Source: Goekera deserti
GTDB taxonomy: Bacteria; Actinomycetota; Actinomycetes; Mycobacteriales; Geodermatophilaceae
Length of the DNA: 64,000 bases
NCBI RefSeq assembly: GCF_010685995.1
Contig: NZ_JAAGWK010000009.1
Coordinates: 62,001 to 126,000, forward strand
Reading direction: 5' to 3'
This document shows positions 1 through 8,693 of this stretch, one piece after another; the stretch's first letter is position 1, and each line of letters begins with the position of its first letter. The notes beneath the pieces are model-generated. The model was not told the DNA's origin. It did no database searches and worked only from the letters and a program-made list of their open reading frames with translations. A program made the translations under genes and the position numbers.

Positions 1-1533
1 GTCGACCGGGACCTGGAGCTCGTCCAGCGCCTGCACGGCGCGGGTCACCATGTCACCGAGCATCGCGGCCGGCTGCTCGTCGAGGTCGAAGGTGTACGTG
101 GCCGGGAAGAGGAAGCCCTCCAGCAGCCCGTTGGCGTAGGGCGGCAGCCCCAGCGCGGCGGGGTCGGCGGCCGCGGCGGTGAACTGCTCGACCGGGATCT
201 GCGTCGCCTCGCTCAGCGTCTGGAACGTCTGGGCGACGGTGAGGCCCTCGCGCACGGTGACCCCGAAGGACAGCTTGGATTCCGGCTGCAGCAGCCGGTC
301 CAGCGCCGCCTGCCCGCTCATCTGCAGCTGCATGCTGTAGACGCCGGGCTGGATGCCGGTCGCCGCCGGGTCGGCCGCGGCGGCGTCGGTGAACGGCGGG
401 ACGGACGCGATCACGTCGGCGGCGACCAGCGTGCGGCCGATCTGCCGGAGGTTGTCCCCCGGGTTGATCCGCACCTTCACCTCACCGGACCCGGCGCCGG
501 CGTAGTCCTCGGCCACCGGGTTGATCTGGGCGATGAGCGCGCGGCCGCCGTAGAAGACACCGGCCACCAGGCCGGCCAGCACGACCAGCGACAGCAGCAC
601 CGCGATCGGCCGGCGCTTGCGCCGGCCACCCCCGCCGCCGCCACCACGACCGCCCCGGCCACCGCCCCCGCCGCCCCCGCCGGCGCCGACGACCTCCAGG
701 CCACCGGTCTCGTCCAGGTCGTGCAGGGAGTAGCCGTCGGTCTCGTCGGGGTGGTGGTCGTCGTGCTGGTCGTCGTGCGCGTCGTCGTCGCGGGAGTGCC
801 GGTACTCGAGCTGGCGGGTGGGCACCTGGCGACCCGCCGCCGGGGTACCGGCGCGCAGCGGACCGGGCGCGGGCTCGTCGTCGAGCCAGGCCGCGGTGTC
901 CTGCTCGTGGTCGTCCGGCGCGCCGGAGGGGTCCCGGCGGCCACGATCGCCCTCCCACCTGCCGGCGTCGACGAGCGCGACGGCCGGGGCGGGGGCGTGG
1001 GTCGTGACGGGGACATGGGTCGTGACGGGGGCATGGGGTGCGGCAGGAGCAGGGGGTGCGGCGGTGTCGCGGGGCGCGGCGGACCGGCCCGCGTCCGGTG
1101 GCAGCACCCGGCGCTGCTCGAGGGTCGGGGCCACCGGTGGCAGCACGACGGTCTCCGAGCCCGGGTCGACGTCCCCGCCGTCGGCGGCCAGGGGGCCGGC
1201 CGCGGACGGGCCGGCGGACGGGCGACCGGCCGGGGCGGGACCGGCGGCGCGAGGGTGACCCGCGCTCAGGGGGTGGCCCTCGCCGGTGCCGGCGGCGGGG
1301 CGCTGGGAGCGCCGCTGGGCCAGCGTGCGCGCCATGCTCGCCTTGGGCAGGCCACCGGGCATCCGCCGCTGGCGGCCGGTGGTGCGCAGCCCCGCGGTGC
1401 CGGTCGCCCGGTCCTCTGCGGCACCGTCGCCGGGCTGCACGCCGGAGGGCAGCCAGCTGAACGGACCGGTCGAGCTGCCGGTCTCCTCCGGTTCGGGCGA
1501 GGAGTGGCGACCGCCGCCCCGTCCGGCGCTCAC
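1..1533 (-). CDS. mltG: Endolytic transglycosylase MltG (partial, 3' end outside window)
   Basis: Membrane-bound lytic transglycosylase of the YceG family, which cleaves nascent peptidoglycan strands and ends glycan polymerisation. The first 511 codons are visible. A long Pro/Ala-rich cytoplasmic part, an Asp/His-rich patch and two glycine runs come first, then RRKRRP, one membrane helix (about residues 305-327) and the start of the YceG domain (NPGDNLRQIG near residue 352, LEGFLFPATYTF near 480). The catalytic glutamate lies beyond the window. The GTG start overlaps the ruvX stop by 4 bases, so the two are translationally coupled. The N-terminal extension is much longer than in E. coli; long extensions are common in actinobacteria. 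Confidence 0.9.
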   Translation of the reverse strand, partial: MSAGRGGGRHSSPEPEETGSSTGPFSWLPSGVQPGDGAAEDRATGTAGLRTTGRQRRMPGGLPKASMARTLAQRRSQRPAAGTGEGHPLSAGHPRAAGPAPAGRPSAGPSAAGPLAADGGDVDPGSETVVLPPVAPTLEQRRVLPPDAGRSAAPRDTAAPPAPAAPHAPVTTHVPVTTHAPAPAVALVDAGRWEGDRGRRDPSGAPDDHEQDTAAWLDDEPAPGPLRAGTPAAGRQVPTRQLEYRHSRDDDAHDDQHDDHHPDETDGYSLHDLDETGGLEVVGAGGGGGGGGRGGRGGGGGGGRRKRRPIAVLLSLVVLAGLVAGVFYGGRALIAQINPVAEDYAGAGSGEVKVRINPGDNLRQIGRTLVAADVIASVPPFTDAAAADPAATGIQPGVYSMQLQMSGQAALDRLLQPESKLSFGVTVREGLTVAQTFQTLSEATQIPVEQFTAAAADPAALGLPPYANGLLEGFLFPATYTFDLDEQPAAMLGDMVTRAVQALDELQVPVD

Positions 1534-2003
1534 GATCGGCGCCGCCCGGCGTCCAGGTGCGATTGGAGGATCACCACGGCCGCCGCCTGGTCGATCACCG
1601 CCCGCTGGTCGCGGCTGCGGATGCCGCCGGCACGCAGGTGACTTGCTGCGGTCACGGTGGAGAGCCTTTCGTCGATGAGAACGACCGGCACGCCGTCCAG
1701 CCGGCCTGCCAGTGCGCGAGCGTATGTCGCAGCGTCCTGCGCCGACGCCCCCGACGCACCCGAGAGGTGCCGCGGGTCCCCCACGACCACCTCCAGCACC
1801 TCGTGTTCCGTCACGAGCCCGGCGAGCCGGTCCAGGTCGGCGCCGTTCCTGGCCCGCTGCAGGGTGACCAGGGGGCTGGCCAGCATGCCGGTAGCGTCCG
1901 ACATCGCGACGCCGACCCGCACCGTGCCCACGTCGACCCCCAGCCGGCGGCCGGGCACCCACGCGGCGCCCGCGCCGGCCTGCACCGGCGCGGGCTCAGG
2001 CAC
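1530..2003 (-). CDS. ruvX: Putative pre-16S rRNA nuclease / Holliday junction resolvase homolog RuvX (YqgF)
   Basis: YqgF/RuvX family protein with an RNase H-like fold, 157 residues, the usual size. The N-terminal motif GVDVGTVRVGVAMSD carries the first acidic catalytic residue. VVGDPRHLSG and the IDERLSTVTA segment supply the other conserved active-site positions, and DQAAAVVILQSHLD closes the domain. The family acts in maturation of the 16S rRNA 5' end in E. coli. It sits in the classical alaS-ruvX-mltG order, overlaps the gene upstream by 8 bases and mltG by 4. Confidence 0.93.
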   Translation of the reverse strand: MPEPAPVQAGAGAAWVPGRRLGVDVGTVRVGVAMSDATGMLASPLVTLQRARNGADLDRLAGLVTEHEVLEVVVGDPRHLSGASGASAQDAATYARALAGRLDGVPVVLIDERLSTVTAASHLRAGGIRSRDQRAVIDQAAAVVILQSHLDAGRRRS

Positions 2004-2505
2004 CGTGGCCGCCGTCGTCGGCCGGGGGTTCCACCGAGGAGCTGGTGCGCCTCGGGTCGTCCGGGCCCGGCACGCGGGGCGGGTACTCGCTGAGGTACAG
2101 CCGGCCCGTCTCGTCCGGCTCGGGGTCCCGCGGCTGGGGCCGGGCCGGCGGCGCGGGCGGCGGGGACGGCGGCGGCCAGGGCACCTGCTCGGTGCGGTGC
2201 TGAGCGCCGGCCGGCGGAGCCGGGGGCCGGACGGCCGGCCCGTGGGTGGTCGGCGTCTGTGTGGTCGGGGTGGGGGCGGCCGCGGGTGCCGAGCGCGGGT
2301 CCAGCGGCGGCAGCGGCCAGGGCACCTGCTCGGTGCGGTGCTGCGCGCCCGCCTCCGGCGCCCCGCCGGCCCGCTCCCGGGCCTCGCGTTCCCGCGCGGC
2401 CCGGGCCCGCGCCTCCCGGTCCCGGGCGGCCTGCTCGCGGCCGGCCCGTTCGCTGGCCGCCCGGTCGCGGGCCGCGCGTGCCCGTTCCTCCTCGTGCCGG
2501 CTCAT
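1996..2505 (-). CDS. Low-complexity hypothetical protein between alaS and ruvX
   Basis: 169 residues, no recognisable domain. The first 45 residues are almost entirely Arg, Ala and Glu, likely one charged helix (RARAARDRAASERAGREQ). The rest is Pro/Ala-rich and disordered. The motif GAQHRTEQVPWP occurs twice, encoded by a 36-bp direct repeat. The start ATG overlaps the alaS stop (ATGA) and the end overlaps ruvX, so it is expressed as part of the alaS-ruvX-mltG unit. Function unknown; the operon position suggests only a lineage-specific accessory role. Confidence 0.7.
   Translation of the reverse strand: MSRHEEERARAARDRAASERAGREQAARDREARARAAREREARERAGGAPEAGAQHRTEQVPWPLPPLDPRSAPAAAPTPTTQTPTTHGPAVRPPAPPAGAQHRTEQVPWPPPSPPPAPPARPQPRDPEPDETGRLYLSEYPPRVPGPDDPRRTSSSVEPPADDGGHGA
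2173..2349. repeat. 36-bp direct repeat pair inside the low-complexity gene
   Basis: Two 36-bp copies at 2173-2208 and 2314-2349 differ at one base and are 105 bp apart. Both are in the same frame and encode the duplicated GAQHRTEQVPWP segment. Confidence 0.85.
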
Positions 2506-5168
2506 GCCCCCGCCGCCCCGATCGCCTCGACCCCGGCGGCGAGCGCCGCGGGGATGCCTGCGGGGTCGGTGCCGCCGCCCTGCGCGACGTCCGCCTTCCC
2601 CCCGCCCCGGCCACCGACGGGGACCGCGGCGGCGCGCAGCACGGTGTTCGCCGACAGCCCGCGCTGCTGGGCCAGCGGGGTGACCGCGGCGACCAGCGCC
2701 ACCTTGCCGCCGGCCTCGGAGGCCAGCAGGACCACACCGGGCCGCTCGGCCGGCAGCCGGCCGCGCACGTCCAGGGCCAGCGTGCGCAGGTCGCCGGCGG
2801 CGAGCCCGGCCGGGGAGCCGGTCACCACCTGCACACCGGACACGTCCCGGGCGGCCGCGGCCAGCTCACCGGCGACGGCCAGGGTCTGCTGCCCCCGCAG
2901 CTCGGCGAGCTCCCGGTCCACGTCGCGCAACCGGGACAGCATCCCGGAGACCCGCTCGACCAGACCGTCCTGCGGCGTCTTGAGCAGGTCGGCCAGCTGG
3001 CGCACCAGGTCGCGCTCGCGGGCCAGGTAGCGGAAGCCCTCCAGACCGACGACGGCCTCCACGCGGCGCACCCCGGAGCCCACCGAGGACTCCCCGGTCA
3101 GCGCCAGCGTGCCGATCTGGGCGCTGCCGCGCACGTGCGTGCCACCGCAGAGCTCCCGCGACCAGGGACCGCCGATCTCGACGACGCGCACCTGCTCACC
3201 GTAGGTCTCCCCGAACAGGGCCAGCGCGCCGAACTCGCGGGCCTCGGGCAGCGTCATCTGCAGGGCACGGACGGCGTGGTCGGCCCGGACGGCGGCGTTG
3301 GCGACGTCCTCGACGTCGTGCCGCTGCTCCGGGTCCAGCGCGCCCTGCCAGGCGAAGTCCAGGCGCAGGTAGCCGGGCCGGTTGTAGGAGCCGCTCTGCA
3401 GTGCCTGCGGGCCGAGCACCTGGCGCAGCGCGGCGTGCACCACGTGGGTGCCCGAGTGCGCCTGGCAGGCGCTGCGCCGCCACTCCTCGTCCACCTCGGC
3501 GGTCAGCTCGACACCCGGGCGGAGCTCACCCTCGAGCACCCGCACCTGGTGGGCGACCAGGCCCTTGACCGGGCGCTGCACGTCGAGCACCTCGGCGCGG
3601 CCGCCGTCCCAGACCAGCTCGCCGGCGTCGGCGACCTGGCCACCGGACTCGGCGTAGAACGGCGTGCGGTCCAGCACGACGCGGCTGACCCCGCCCGGCG
3701 TCACGACCGCGTCGGAGCCGTCGTCGCCGACGACGCCCAGCACCCGGGAGTCGGTGCGCAGCGTCTCGTAGGCCTGCCAGTCGGTGGGGCCGTGCTGCTC
3801 GAGCAGCCGCCCGTAGACGGCCACGTCGACCGAGCCCGCGCGCTTGGCCCGGGAGTCGGCCCGGGCCCGCGCGCGCTGCTCGGCCATCAGCGCGCGGAAC
3901 CCGGCCTCGTCGACGGTGACGCCCTGCTCGGCGGCCATCTCCAGCGTGACGTCGATCGGGAAGCCGTAGGTGTCGTGCAGGCTGAAGGCCTGCTCGCCGC
4001 TCAGCGCGGGGGTGCCGGACTCCTTGGCGCGCCGCACCTCGGTGTCGAACAGCGCGGTGCCGGCCACCAGGGTGCGCCGGAAGGCCTCCTCCTCGGCGTA
4101 GGCGACCCGCGAGATGCGCTCGAAATCGGTGACCAGCTCGGGGTAGCTGGCGCTCATCGCGTCCCGGGAGACCGGCAGCAGCAGCGGCAGGCTGGCGTCC
4201 TCCACACCGAGCAGCTTCATCGAGCGCACCGCGCGGCGCAGCAGCCGGCGCAGGATGTAGCCGCGGCCCTCGTTGCCCGGGGTGATGCCGTCGCTGATCA
4301 GCATCATCCCGCTGCGCACGTGGTCGGCCACGACCCGCAGGCGCACGTCGGCGTCACGGTCGGCGCCGTAGGTGACCCCGGCGAGCTCGGCGGCCCGGTG
4401 CAGCACCGGGGCGACCTCGTCGATCTCGTACATGTTCTCGACGCCCTGCAGCAGGAAGGCCACCCGCTCCAGGCCCATGCCGGTGTCGATGTTCTTCTTC
4501 GGCAGCTCACCCAGGATCGGGAAGTCCTTGCCCTCCCCCGGGCCGCGCTCGTACTGCATGAAGACGAGGTTCCAGATCTCCAGGAACCGGTCGCCGGTCG
4601 GGTCGCCCTCCGGCCCGCCGTCCGGGCCGTAGGCCGGGCCGCGGTCGTAGTGGATCTCCGAGCAGGGGCCGGCCGGGCCCGGTGCGCCGGTGTGCCAGTA
4701 GTTGTCCTCCTTGCCGCGGCGCTGGATGCGCTCGGCCGGCACGAAGGTCTCCCACGCGCGGAAGGCCTCGTCGTCGTCCAGGTACACGGTCGGCCAGATG
4801 CGCTCGGGGTCCAGCCCCAGCCCACCGTCGTCCACGCTGCCGGTGACCAGCTCCCAGGCGAGCCGGATGGCGTCGTCCTTGAAGTAGTCGCCGAAGCTGA
4901 AGTTGCCGTTCATCTGGAAGAAGGTGCCGTGCCGGGTGGTCTTGCCGACCTCCTCGATGTCGAGGGTCCGCACGCACTTCTGCACGCTGGTCGCCCGCGG
5001 GTAGGGCGCCGGCTCCCGGCCGGTCAGGTACGGGATGAACGGCACCATCCCGGCCACGGTGAACAGCAGGGACGGGTCCGGGGACACCAGCGAGGCGCTG
5101 GGGACGACGGTGTGCCCCCGCTTCTCGAAGTGCTCCAGGAAGCGGCGGCGGATCTCGGCGGTCTGCAT
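2502..5168 (-). CDS. alaS: Alanine--tRNA ligase
   Basis: Class II aminoacyl-tRNA synthetase that charges tRNA-Ala, 888 residues, full length. The aminoacylation domain begins at the N-terminus (RRRFLEHFEKRGHTVVPS, then FFQMNGNFSFGDYFK). The editing domain shows the zinc-binding HSGTHVVH and CGGTH motifs that hydrolyse mischarged Ser/Gly-tRNA-Ala. The C-Ala region ends in GGRGGGKADVAQGGG. It follows two small membrane-protein genes on the same strand after 194 bp and is coupled to the downstream gene by an ATGA overlap. Confidence 0.98.
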   Translation of the reverse strand: MQTAEIRRRFLEHFEKRGHTVVPSASLVSPDPSLLFTVAGMVPFIPYLTGREPAPYPRATSVQKCVRTLDIEEVGKTTRHGTFFQMNGNFSFGDYFKDDAIRLAWELVTGSVDDGGLGLDPERIWPTVYLDDDEAFRAWETFVPAERIQRRGKEDNYWHTGAPGPAGPCSEIHYDRGPAYGPDGGPEGDPTGDRFLEIWNLVFMQYERGPGEGKDFPILGELPKKNIDTGMGLERVAFLLQGVENMYEIDEVAPVLHRAAELAGVTYGADRDADVRLRVVADHVRSGMMLISDGITPGNEGRGYILRRLLRRAVRSMKLLGVEDASLPLLLPVSRDAMSASYPELVTDFERISRVAYAEEEAFRRTLVAGTALFDTEVRRAKESGTPALSGEQAFSLHDTYGFPIDVTLEMAAEQGVTVDEAGFRALMAEQRARARADSRAKRAGSVDVAVYGRLLEQHGPTDWQAYETLRTDSRVLGVVGDDGSDAVVTPGGVSRVVLDRTPFYAESGGQVADAGELVWDGGRAEVLDVQRPVKGLVAHQVRVLEGELRPGVELTAEVDEEWRRSACQAHSGTHVVHAALRQVLGPQALQSGSYNRPGYLRLDFAWQGALDPEQRHDVEDVANAAVRADHAVRALQMTLPEAREFGALALFGETYGEQVRVVEIGGPWSRELCGGTHVRGSAQIGTLALTGESSVGSGVRRVEAVVGLEGFRYLARERDLVRQLADLLKTPQDGLVERVSGMLSRLRDVDRELAELRGQQTLAVAGELAAAARDVSGVQVVTGSPAGLAAGDLRTLALDVRGRLPAERPGVVLLASEAGGKVALVAAVTPLAQQRGLSANTVLRAAAVPVGGRGGGKADVAQGGGTDPAGIPAALAAGVEAIGAAGA

Positions 5169-5234
5169 CTCGGCTCAGTTCGTCGCTGGAGGGCGGTCCC
5201 GTGGGGCGGGCCGGTGGGCCCGGCGACCCCCGGG

Positions 5235-5338
5235 CGGGTCGGGCTGGTGCGGGTCGTGCGGGTGGCCGGTGCGGGTCGGGCGGGCGTCCGGGCCGGTGCG
5301 GTCGTGCGGGTGGCCGGGCCGGTGCCGCCCGGCACGCC
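5235..5338. repeat. Degenerate GC-rich direct repeats upstream of alaS
   Basis: The gap between alaS and the DUF6167 gene holds imperfect repeats of a roughly 23-base unit related to GTGCGGGTCGTGCGGGTGG. It lies in the alaS 5' region. No T-box elements were seen, and no function can be assigned. Confidence 0.45.
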
Positions 5339-5362
5339 GGCGGGCTCGGGGAGCCCGGTGGC

Positions 5363-5662
5363 TCAGCTGTCGGCGGCGTGCGCCCCGCGGCGCAGCGCGG
5401 CCGGGCCGCCCGGGGCCGCCTCGTCGCGGGTGGGCAGCGGGGCGTCCAGGCCGGTGCCGGCCCGCAGCTCATCCTCGCGGTCGGCGGCCGCGGCGCGCAC
5501 GTCGGCACCGAAGTCGGCGATGGCCTCGCCGAGCTCGCGCAGCCCGTCGGCCAGCTGCCCGGCGATGCTCTGCGGGGTGAGCCGGTCGGCGGCCGCGGTC
5601 AGCTTGCGCACCACCAGCGCGCCGATGGTCACGCCCATGGCGAGCCAGAACAGCCGGCGCAT
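5363..5662 (-). CDS. DUF6167-type small membrane protein
   Basis: 99 residues with an N-terminal hydrophobic segment (LFWLAMGVTIGALVVRKL) followed by an amphipathic, charged cytoplasmic tail containing LADGLRELGEAIADFGADVR. It matches the small actinobacterial family annotated DUF6167, typically found next to alaS and a DUF948 protein. Start overlaps the upstream DUF948 stop by one base, so the two probably work as a pair. Molecular role unknown. Confidence 0.75.
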   Translation of the reverse strand: MRRLFWLAMGVTIGALVVRKLTAAADRLTPQSIAGQLADGLRELGEAIADFGADVRAAAADREDELRAGTGLDAPLPTRDEAAPGGPAALRRGAHAADS

Positions 5663-6087
5663 CAGGCGGCCCGCCGCGACGCGCGACGCGAGCGGCGCTC
5701 GTCCTTCGCCGACCGCGCGGCCGACGCCTGCGCGGCGCCCTCGCGCTTCTTCTTCGCCGCGGTGCGCACGCCGTAGCTGAAGGCGGCCACCTTGATCAGC
5801 GGGCTGCCCAGCGTGGCGGCGAACACGCTGGTCAGCGCGGCGACGTTGCTGGACACGTTCTCGGCGTTGCCGGTGATGCCGTCGACCCGCTCGAGGTTGG
5901 AGTTCACCTGCGCGACGGTGGTCGAGGCCTGGCTCAGGATCGGCTGCGACTGCTCGCGGACCTGACGGATGGTGAGCGTCGTCTCGTCGAGGGTGCGGCC
6001 CAGCTTGAGCAGCGGCACGGCGATCACCGCCACCAGGACCAGGAAAACGAGGACTGCGACCAGCCCGATGATCTCTCCTGCGGACAC
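5662..6087 (-). CDS. DUF948 domain-containing membrane protein
   Basis: 141 residues. An N-terminal transmembrane helix (residues 5-27, IIGLVAVLVFLVLVAVIAVP) leads into a long helical region (TLDETTLTIRQVREQSQPIL) typical of DUF948, with a basic Lys/Arg-rich C-terminus (AAKKKREGAAQ). DUF948 proteins are single-pass proteins of unknown function with coiled-coil character; some appear with general stress genes. Here it pairs with the DUF6167 gene upstream of alaS. Confidence 0.85.
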   Translation of the reverse strand: MSAGEIIGLVAVLVFLVLVAVIAVPLLKLGRTLDETTLTIRQVREQSQPILSQASTTVAQVNSNLERVDGITGNAENVSSNVAALTSVFAATLGSPLIKVAAFSYGVRTAAKKKREGAAQASAARSAKDERRSRRASRRAA

Positions 6088-6158
6088 GCGGTCCCTCTCA
6101 TCTGCATCGTCGTGGGTCTGGTGTGCCGACCCCGGTCTGCCACAGGGCCCCGATCACC

Positions 6159-7514
6159 CTAGCCGCGACGTCGGACGATCGCCCGGAGCTTGCCGAGCCG
6201 GGCGCCGAGGCCCGCCTCCACCCCGCGCGCCGTGGGGCGGTAGTAGTCCCGCCCGACCAGCGCGTCCGGCGGGTACTGCTGCGGCAGCACGCCGTCGGGG
6301 TGGTCGTGCGGGTAGCGGTAGGTGGCGCCGTGACCCAGCTTCCGGGCCCCGGCGTAGTGCGCGTCGCGCAGGCCCGCCGGCACCGGGCCGGCCAGCCCCG
6401 CCCGCACGTCGGCGACCGACTCGCCGATGGCCACGGTGAGCGCGTTCGACTTGGGCGCGGTGGCCAGGTGCACCACCGCCTGGGCCAGCGCGAAGTGCCC
6501 CTCCGGCATCCCGATGAACGCCACTGCGTCGGCCGCGGCGACCGCGGTGAGCAGCGCGGTGGGGTCGGCCATGCCGACGTCCTCGCTGGCCGCGATCACC
6601 AGCCGCCGGGCGACGAACCGGGGGTCTTCCCCCGCCTCGACCATCCGCGCCAGGTAGTGCAGCGCCGCGTCGACGTCGCTGCCCCGGATCGACTTGATCA
6701 GCGCGCTGGCCACGTCGTAGTGCTGGTCGCCCTGCCGGTCGTAGCGCACCGCCGCCTGGGCGACCGCGGTCTCCAGCGTGGCCAGGTCGAGCACGTCGCC
6801 GCCCGCGGCCCGGGCCGCCCCCGCGCCGGACTCCAGCGCGGTGAGCGCCTTGCGCGCGTCACCGCCGGCCACCCGCAGCAGGTGCTCCTCGGCGTCGGCG
6901 GTGAGCGTCACCGCGCCGTCCAGCCCGCGGTCGCTGGCCAGCGCCCGGCGCAGCACCGCCCGGACGTCGTCGTCGGCCAGCGGTTGCAGGGCGAGCACCA
7001 GCGACCGGGAGAGCAGCGGGGAGACGACGGAGAAGAACGGGTTCTCGGTGGTGGCGGCGATCAGGCTGACGATCCGGTCCTCCACCGCCGACAGCAGCGA
7101 GTCCTGCTGGGTCTTGGAGAACCGGTGCACCTCGTCGATGAACAGCACGGTGCGCCGGCCGGCGTGGGTGAGCTCGCGCTTGGCCTGCGCGATGACCGCC
7201 CGCACCTCCTTCACCCCGGCGTCCAGCGCGGACAGCTGCACGAAGGAGCGCTCGGTGGCCAGGGAGATGACGTGCGCCAGCGAAGTCTTGCCGGTGCCGG
7301 GCGGGCCGTAGAGCACCAGCGACATCGGTTCGTCGGCCTCGACCAGCCGGCGCAGCGGCGCCCGGGGGCCGAGCAGGTGCTGCTGGCCGACCACCTCGTC
7401 GAGGCTCCGCGGCCGCATCCGCACCGCCAGCGGGGCGGACGGGTCGAAGGCGGGGGCGGCCCCGGGGTCGCCGTCGGGCGCGGTGTCGAAGAGAGTGGTG
7501 TCGCCCGCCGTCAC
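6159..7514 (-). CDS. rarA: Replication-associated recombination protein A (RarA/MgsA AAA+ ATPase)
   Basis: AAA+ ATPase related to clamp loaders and RuvB that acts at stalled replication forks; 451 residues. Walker A is [13 protein letters not shown], Walker B is [10 protein letters not shown], sensor 1 is ATTENPFF. The C-terminal tetramerisation domain includes [18 protein letters not shown] and [18 protein letters not shown]. The GTG start is preceded by TAGCGT at 7522-7527 with exactly 7 bases between, the layout of a leaderless transcript. It lies upstream of DUF948-DUF6167-alaS, as in other actinobacteria. Confidence 0.96.
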   Translation of the reverse strand: MTAGDTTLFDTAPDGDPGAAPAFDPSAPLAVRMRPRSLDEVVGQQHLLGPRAPLRRLVEADEPMSLVLYGPPGTGKTSLAHVISLATERSFVQLSALDAGVKEVRAVIAQAKRELTHAGRRTVLFIDEVHRFSKTQQDSLLSAVEDRIVSLIAATTENPFFSVVSPLLSRSLVLALQPLADDDVRAVLRRALASDRGLDGAVTLTADAEEHLLRVAGGDARKALTALESGAGAARAAGGDVLDLATLETAVAQAAVRYDRQGDQHYDVASALIKSIRGSDVDAALHYLARMVEAGEDPRFVARRLVIAASEDVGMADPTALLTAVAAADAVAFIGMPEGHFALAQAVVHLATAPKSNALTVAIGESVADVRAGLAGPVPAGLRDAHYAGARKLGHGATYRYPHDHPDGVLPQQYPPDALVGRDYYRPTARGVEAGLGARLGKLRAIVRRRG

Positions 7515-7521
7515 GACGGCG

Positions 7522-7551
7522 ACGCTACCCGCGGGGGACGACGTCCCCCGC
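7522..7551. promoter_or_regulatory. rarA -10 box and palindrome in the rarA/aldo-keto reductase divergent region
   Basis: On the minus strand TAGCGT (7522-7527) sits 7 bases before the rarA GTG. Next to it, 7531-7551 is an inverted repeat with a 9-bp perfect stem (GCGGGGGAC / GTCCCCCGC) and 3-base centre, lying in the rarA -35/spacer region and upstream of the divergent reductase. It could be an operator or a hairpin in the reductase mRNA. Confidence 0.5.
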
Positions 7552-7573
7552 CCGTCCCGTGAGGAGAACCGCC

Positions 7574-8449
7574 GTGCAGCAGCGCACCATCGGCAACGAG
7601 ACCGTCGGCCGGGTCCAGGTCGGCGCGATCGGCATGGGCGTCATGCCGCTGTCGACCAAGGACCCCCGGCCCTCGGCCGACGAGGCGGTCGGCGTGGTGC
7701 ACGCCGCGCTGGACGCCGGGGTCACGCTGTTCGACACCGCCGACGCGTACTCCTACGACGAGGCCGAGTTCGGGCACAACGAGCTGCTGCTGGCCCGCGC
7801 GCTGGCCGGCCGCGGCGATGACGTGCTGGTGGCCACCAAGGGCGGGCACACCCGCAGCGGCACCGAGTGGGGCGTGGACGGCTCCGCGGCCTACCTGCGG
7901 CATGCCGTGGACGGCTCCCTGCAGCGGCTCGGCGTCGAGGCGATCGGGCTGTACCAGTACCACCGGCCCGACCCGGCGACGCCGTGGGCCGACGTGATGG
8001 GCACGCTGCGCGAGCTGTACGACGCCGGCAAGGTGCGCATGGTCGGCATCTCCAACGCCGACGTCGGCCAGATCGACGTGGCCCGCGAGATCGTCGGCGA
8101 CGCCCTGGTCAGCGTGCAGAACCAGTTCTCGCCGGCCTGGAACTCCTCGCTGGACGAGCTGCGGCACTGCGCCGCCCACGGCCTGGCCTGGCTGCCGTGG
8201 AGCCCGTTCGGCGGGGTGTCGGCGGCGCCGTCGCTGGGCTCGTCGGCCGGTGAGTTCAGCGCGGTCGCCGGCGAGCTCGGCGTGTCGGTCTACCAGGTCA
8301 CGCTGGCCTGGCACCTGGCCCAGGCCGACGTGGTGCTGCCGATCCCCGGCGCCTCCCGCGCGGACTCCATCCGCGACTCCGCCGCCGCCGCCGACCTGAC
8401 CCTCACCGAGGACCACAAGCGCCGCCTCGACACCTGCCTCACCCCCTGA
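7574..8449 (+). CDS. Aldo/keto reductase
   Basis: NAD(P)H-dependent TIM-barrel oxidoreductase of the AKR superfamily, 291 residues from this start. The catalytic tetrad is visible: Asp in [12 protein letters not shown], Tyr in the same segment, Lys in VATKGGHT, His in YQYHRPDP. The cofactor-binding end has [15 protein letters not shown] at 7574 was chosen because GAGGAG lies 7 bases upstream; an in-frame GTG at 7559 lacks a ribosome site. It is monocistronic and divergent from rarA. Substrate unknown. Confidence 0.9.
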   Translation: MQQRTIGNETVGRVQVGAIGMGVMPLSTKDPRPSADEAVGVVHAALDAGVTLFDTADAYSYDEAEFGHNELLLARALAGRGDDVLVATKGGHTRSGTEWGVDGSAAYLRHAVDGSLQRLGVEAIGLYQYHRPDPATPWADVMGTLRELYDAGKVRMVGISNADVGQIDVAREIVGDALVSVQNQFSPAWNSSLDELRHCAAHGLAWLPWSPFGGVSAAPSLGSSAGEFSAVAGELGVSVYQVTLAWHLAQADVVLPIPGASRADSIRDSAAAADLTLTEDHKRRLDTCLTP

Positions 8450-8497
8450 CCCCCACCCCCGACCCCCGACCCCCGACCCCTGACCCCTGACCCCCGC
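8449..8497. repeat. Heptanucleotide tandem repeat (GACCCCC/GACCCCT)
   Basis: About seven near-identical heptamers follow directly after the aldo-keto reductase stop codon. They are non-coding and may be a slippage-prone tract. Too short and uniform for a CRISPR array. Confidence 0.75.
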
Positions 8498-8517
8498 GGG
8501 CGCCGATCGCCCCGCCT

Positions 8518-8590
8518 GTCGATCATCGCCTCGTGGTCGTCCGGCACGCGGTGCCACGGCGCGTCGCACCGCCACGAGACGATGATCGAC
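8518..8590. repeat. Imperfect palindromic intergenic element (copy 1)
   Basis: Arms 8518-8536 and 8572-8590 pair at 18 of 19 positions; the left arm reads GTCGATCATCGCCTCGTGG. The left arm matches that of the element at 9566 at 18 of 21 positions, and the two bracket the DUF559 gene. This looks like a repeat family or a small non-autonomous mobile element. Confidence 0.65.
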
Positions 8591-8615
8591 GACGGGGGAC
8601 GGCGACGGGTGAGGC

Positions 8616-8643
8616 CTGTCCACAGGTGGGTGGGGTGTCCACA
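8616..8643 (+). promoter_or_regulatory. Pair of DnaA-box-like 9-mers upstream of the DUF559 gene
   Basis: CTGTCCACA (8616-8624) and GTGTCCACA (8635-8643) each match the actinobacterial DnaA box TTGTCCACA at 8 of 9 positions, in the same orientation and 19 bases apart. Two boxes alone do not make an origin. Confidence 0.3.
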
Positions 8644-8693
8644 GGAGCGATTGCAGCCGGCTCGTCGGGCGGTCGCGGCGGCAGGGTCCGGGC

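Noticed and set aside
2259-5780. Very long plus-strand open frame of 1173 codons opposite alaS
   Set aside because: Antisense shadow typical of GC-rich DNA; composition is Gly/Arg/His-rich and alaS explains the region.
8449-8497. Possible CRISPR array
   Set aside because: Units are 7 bases with no spacers.
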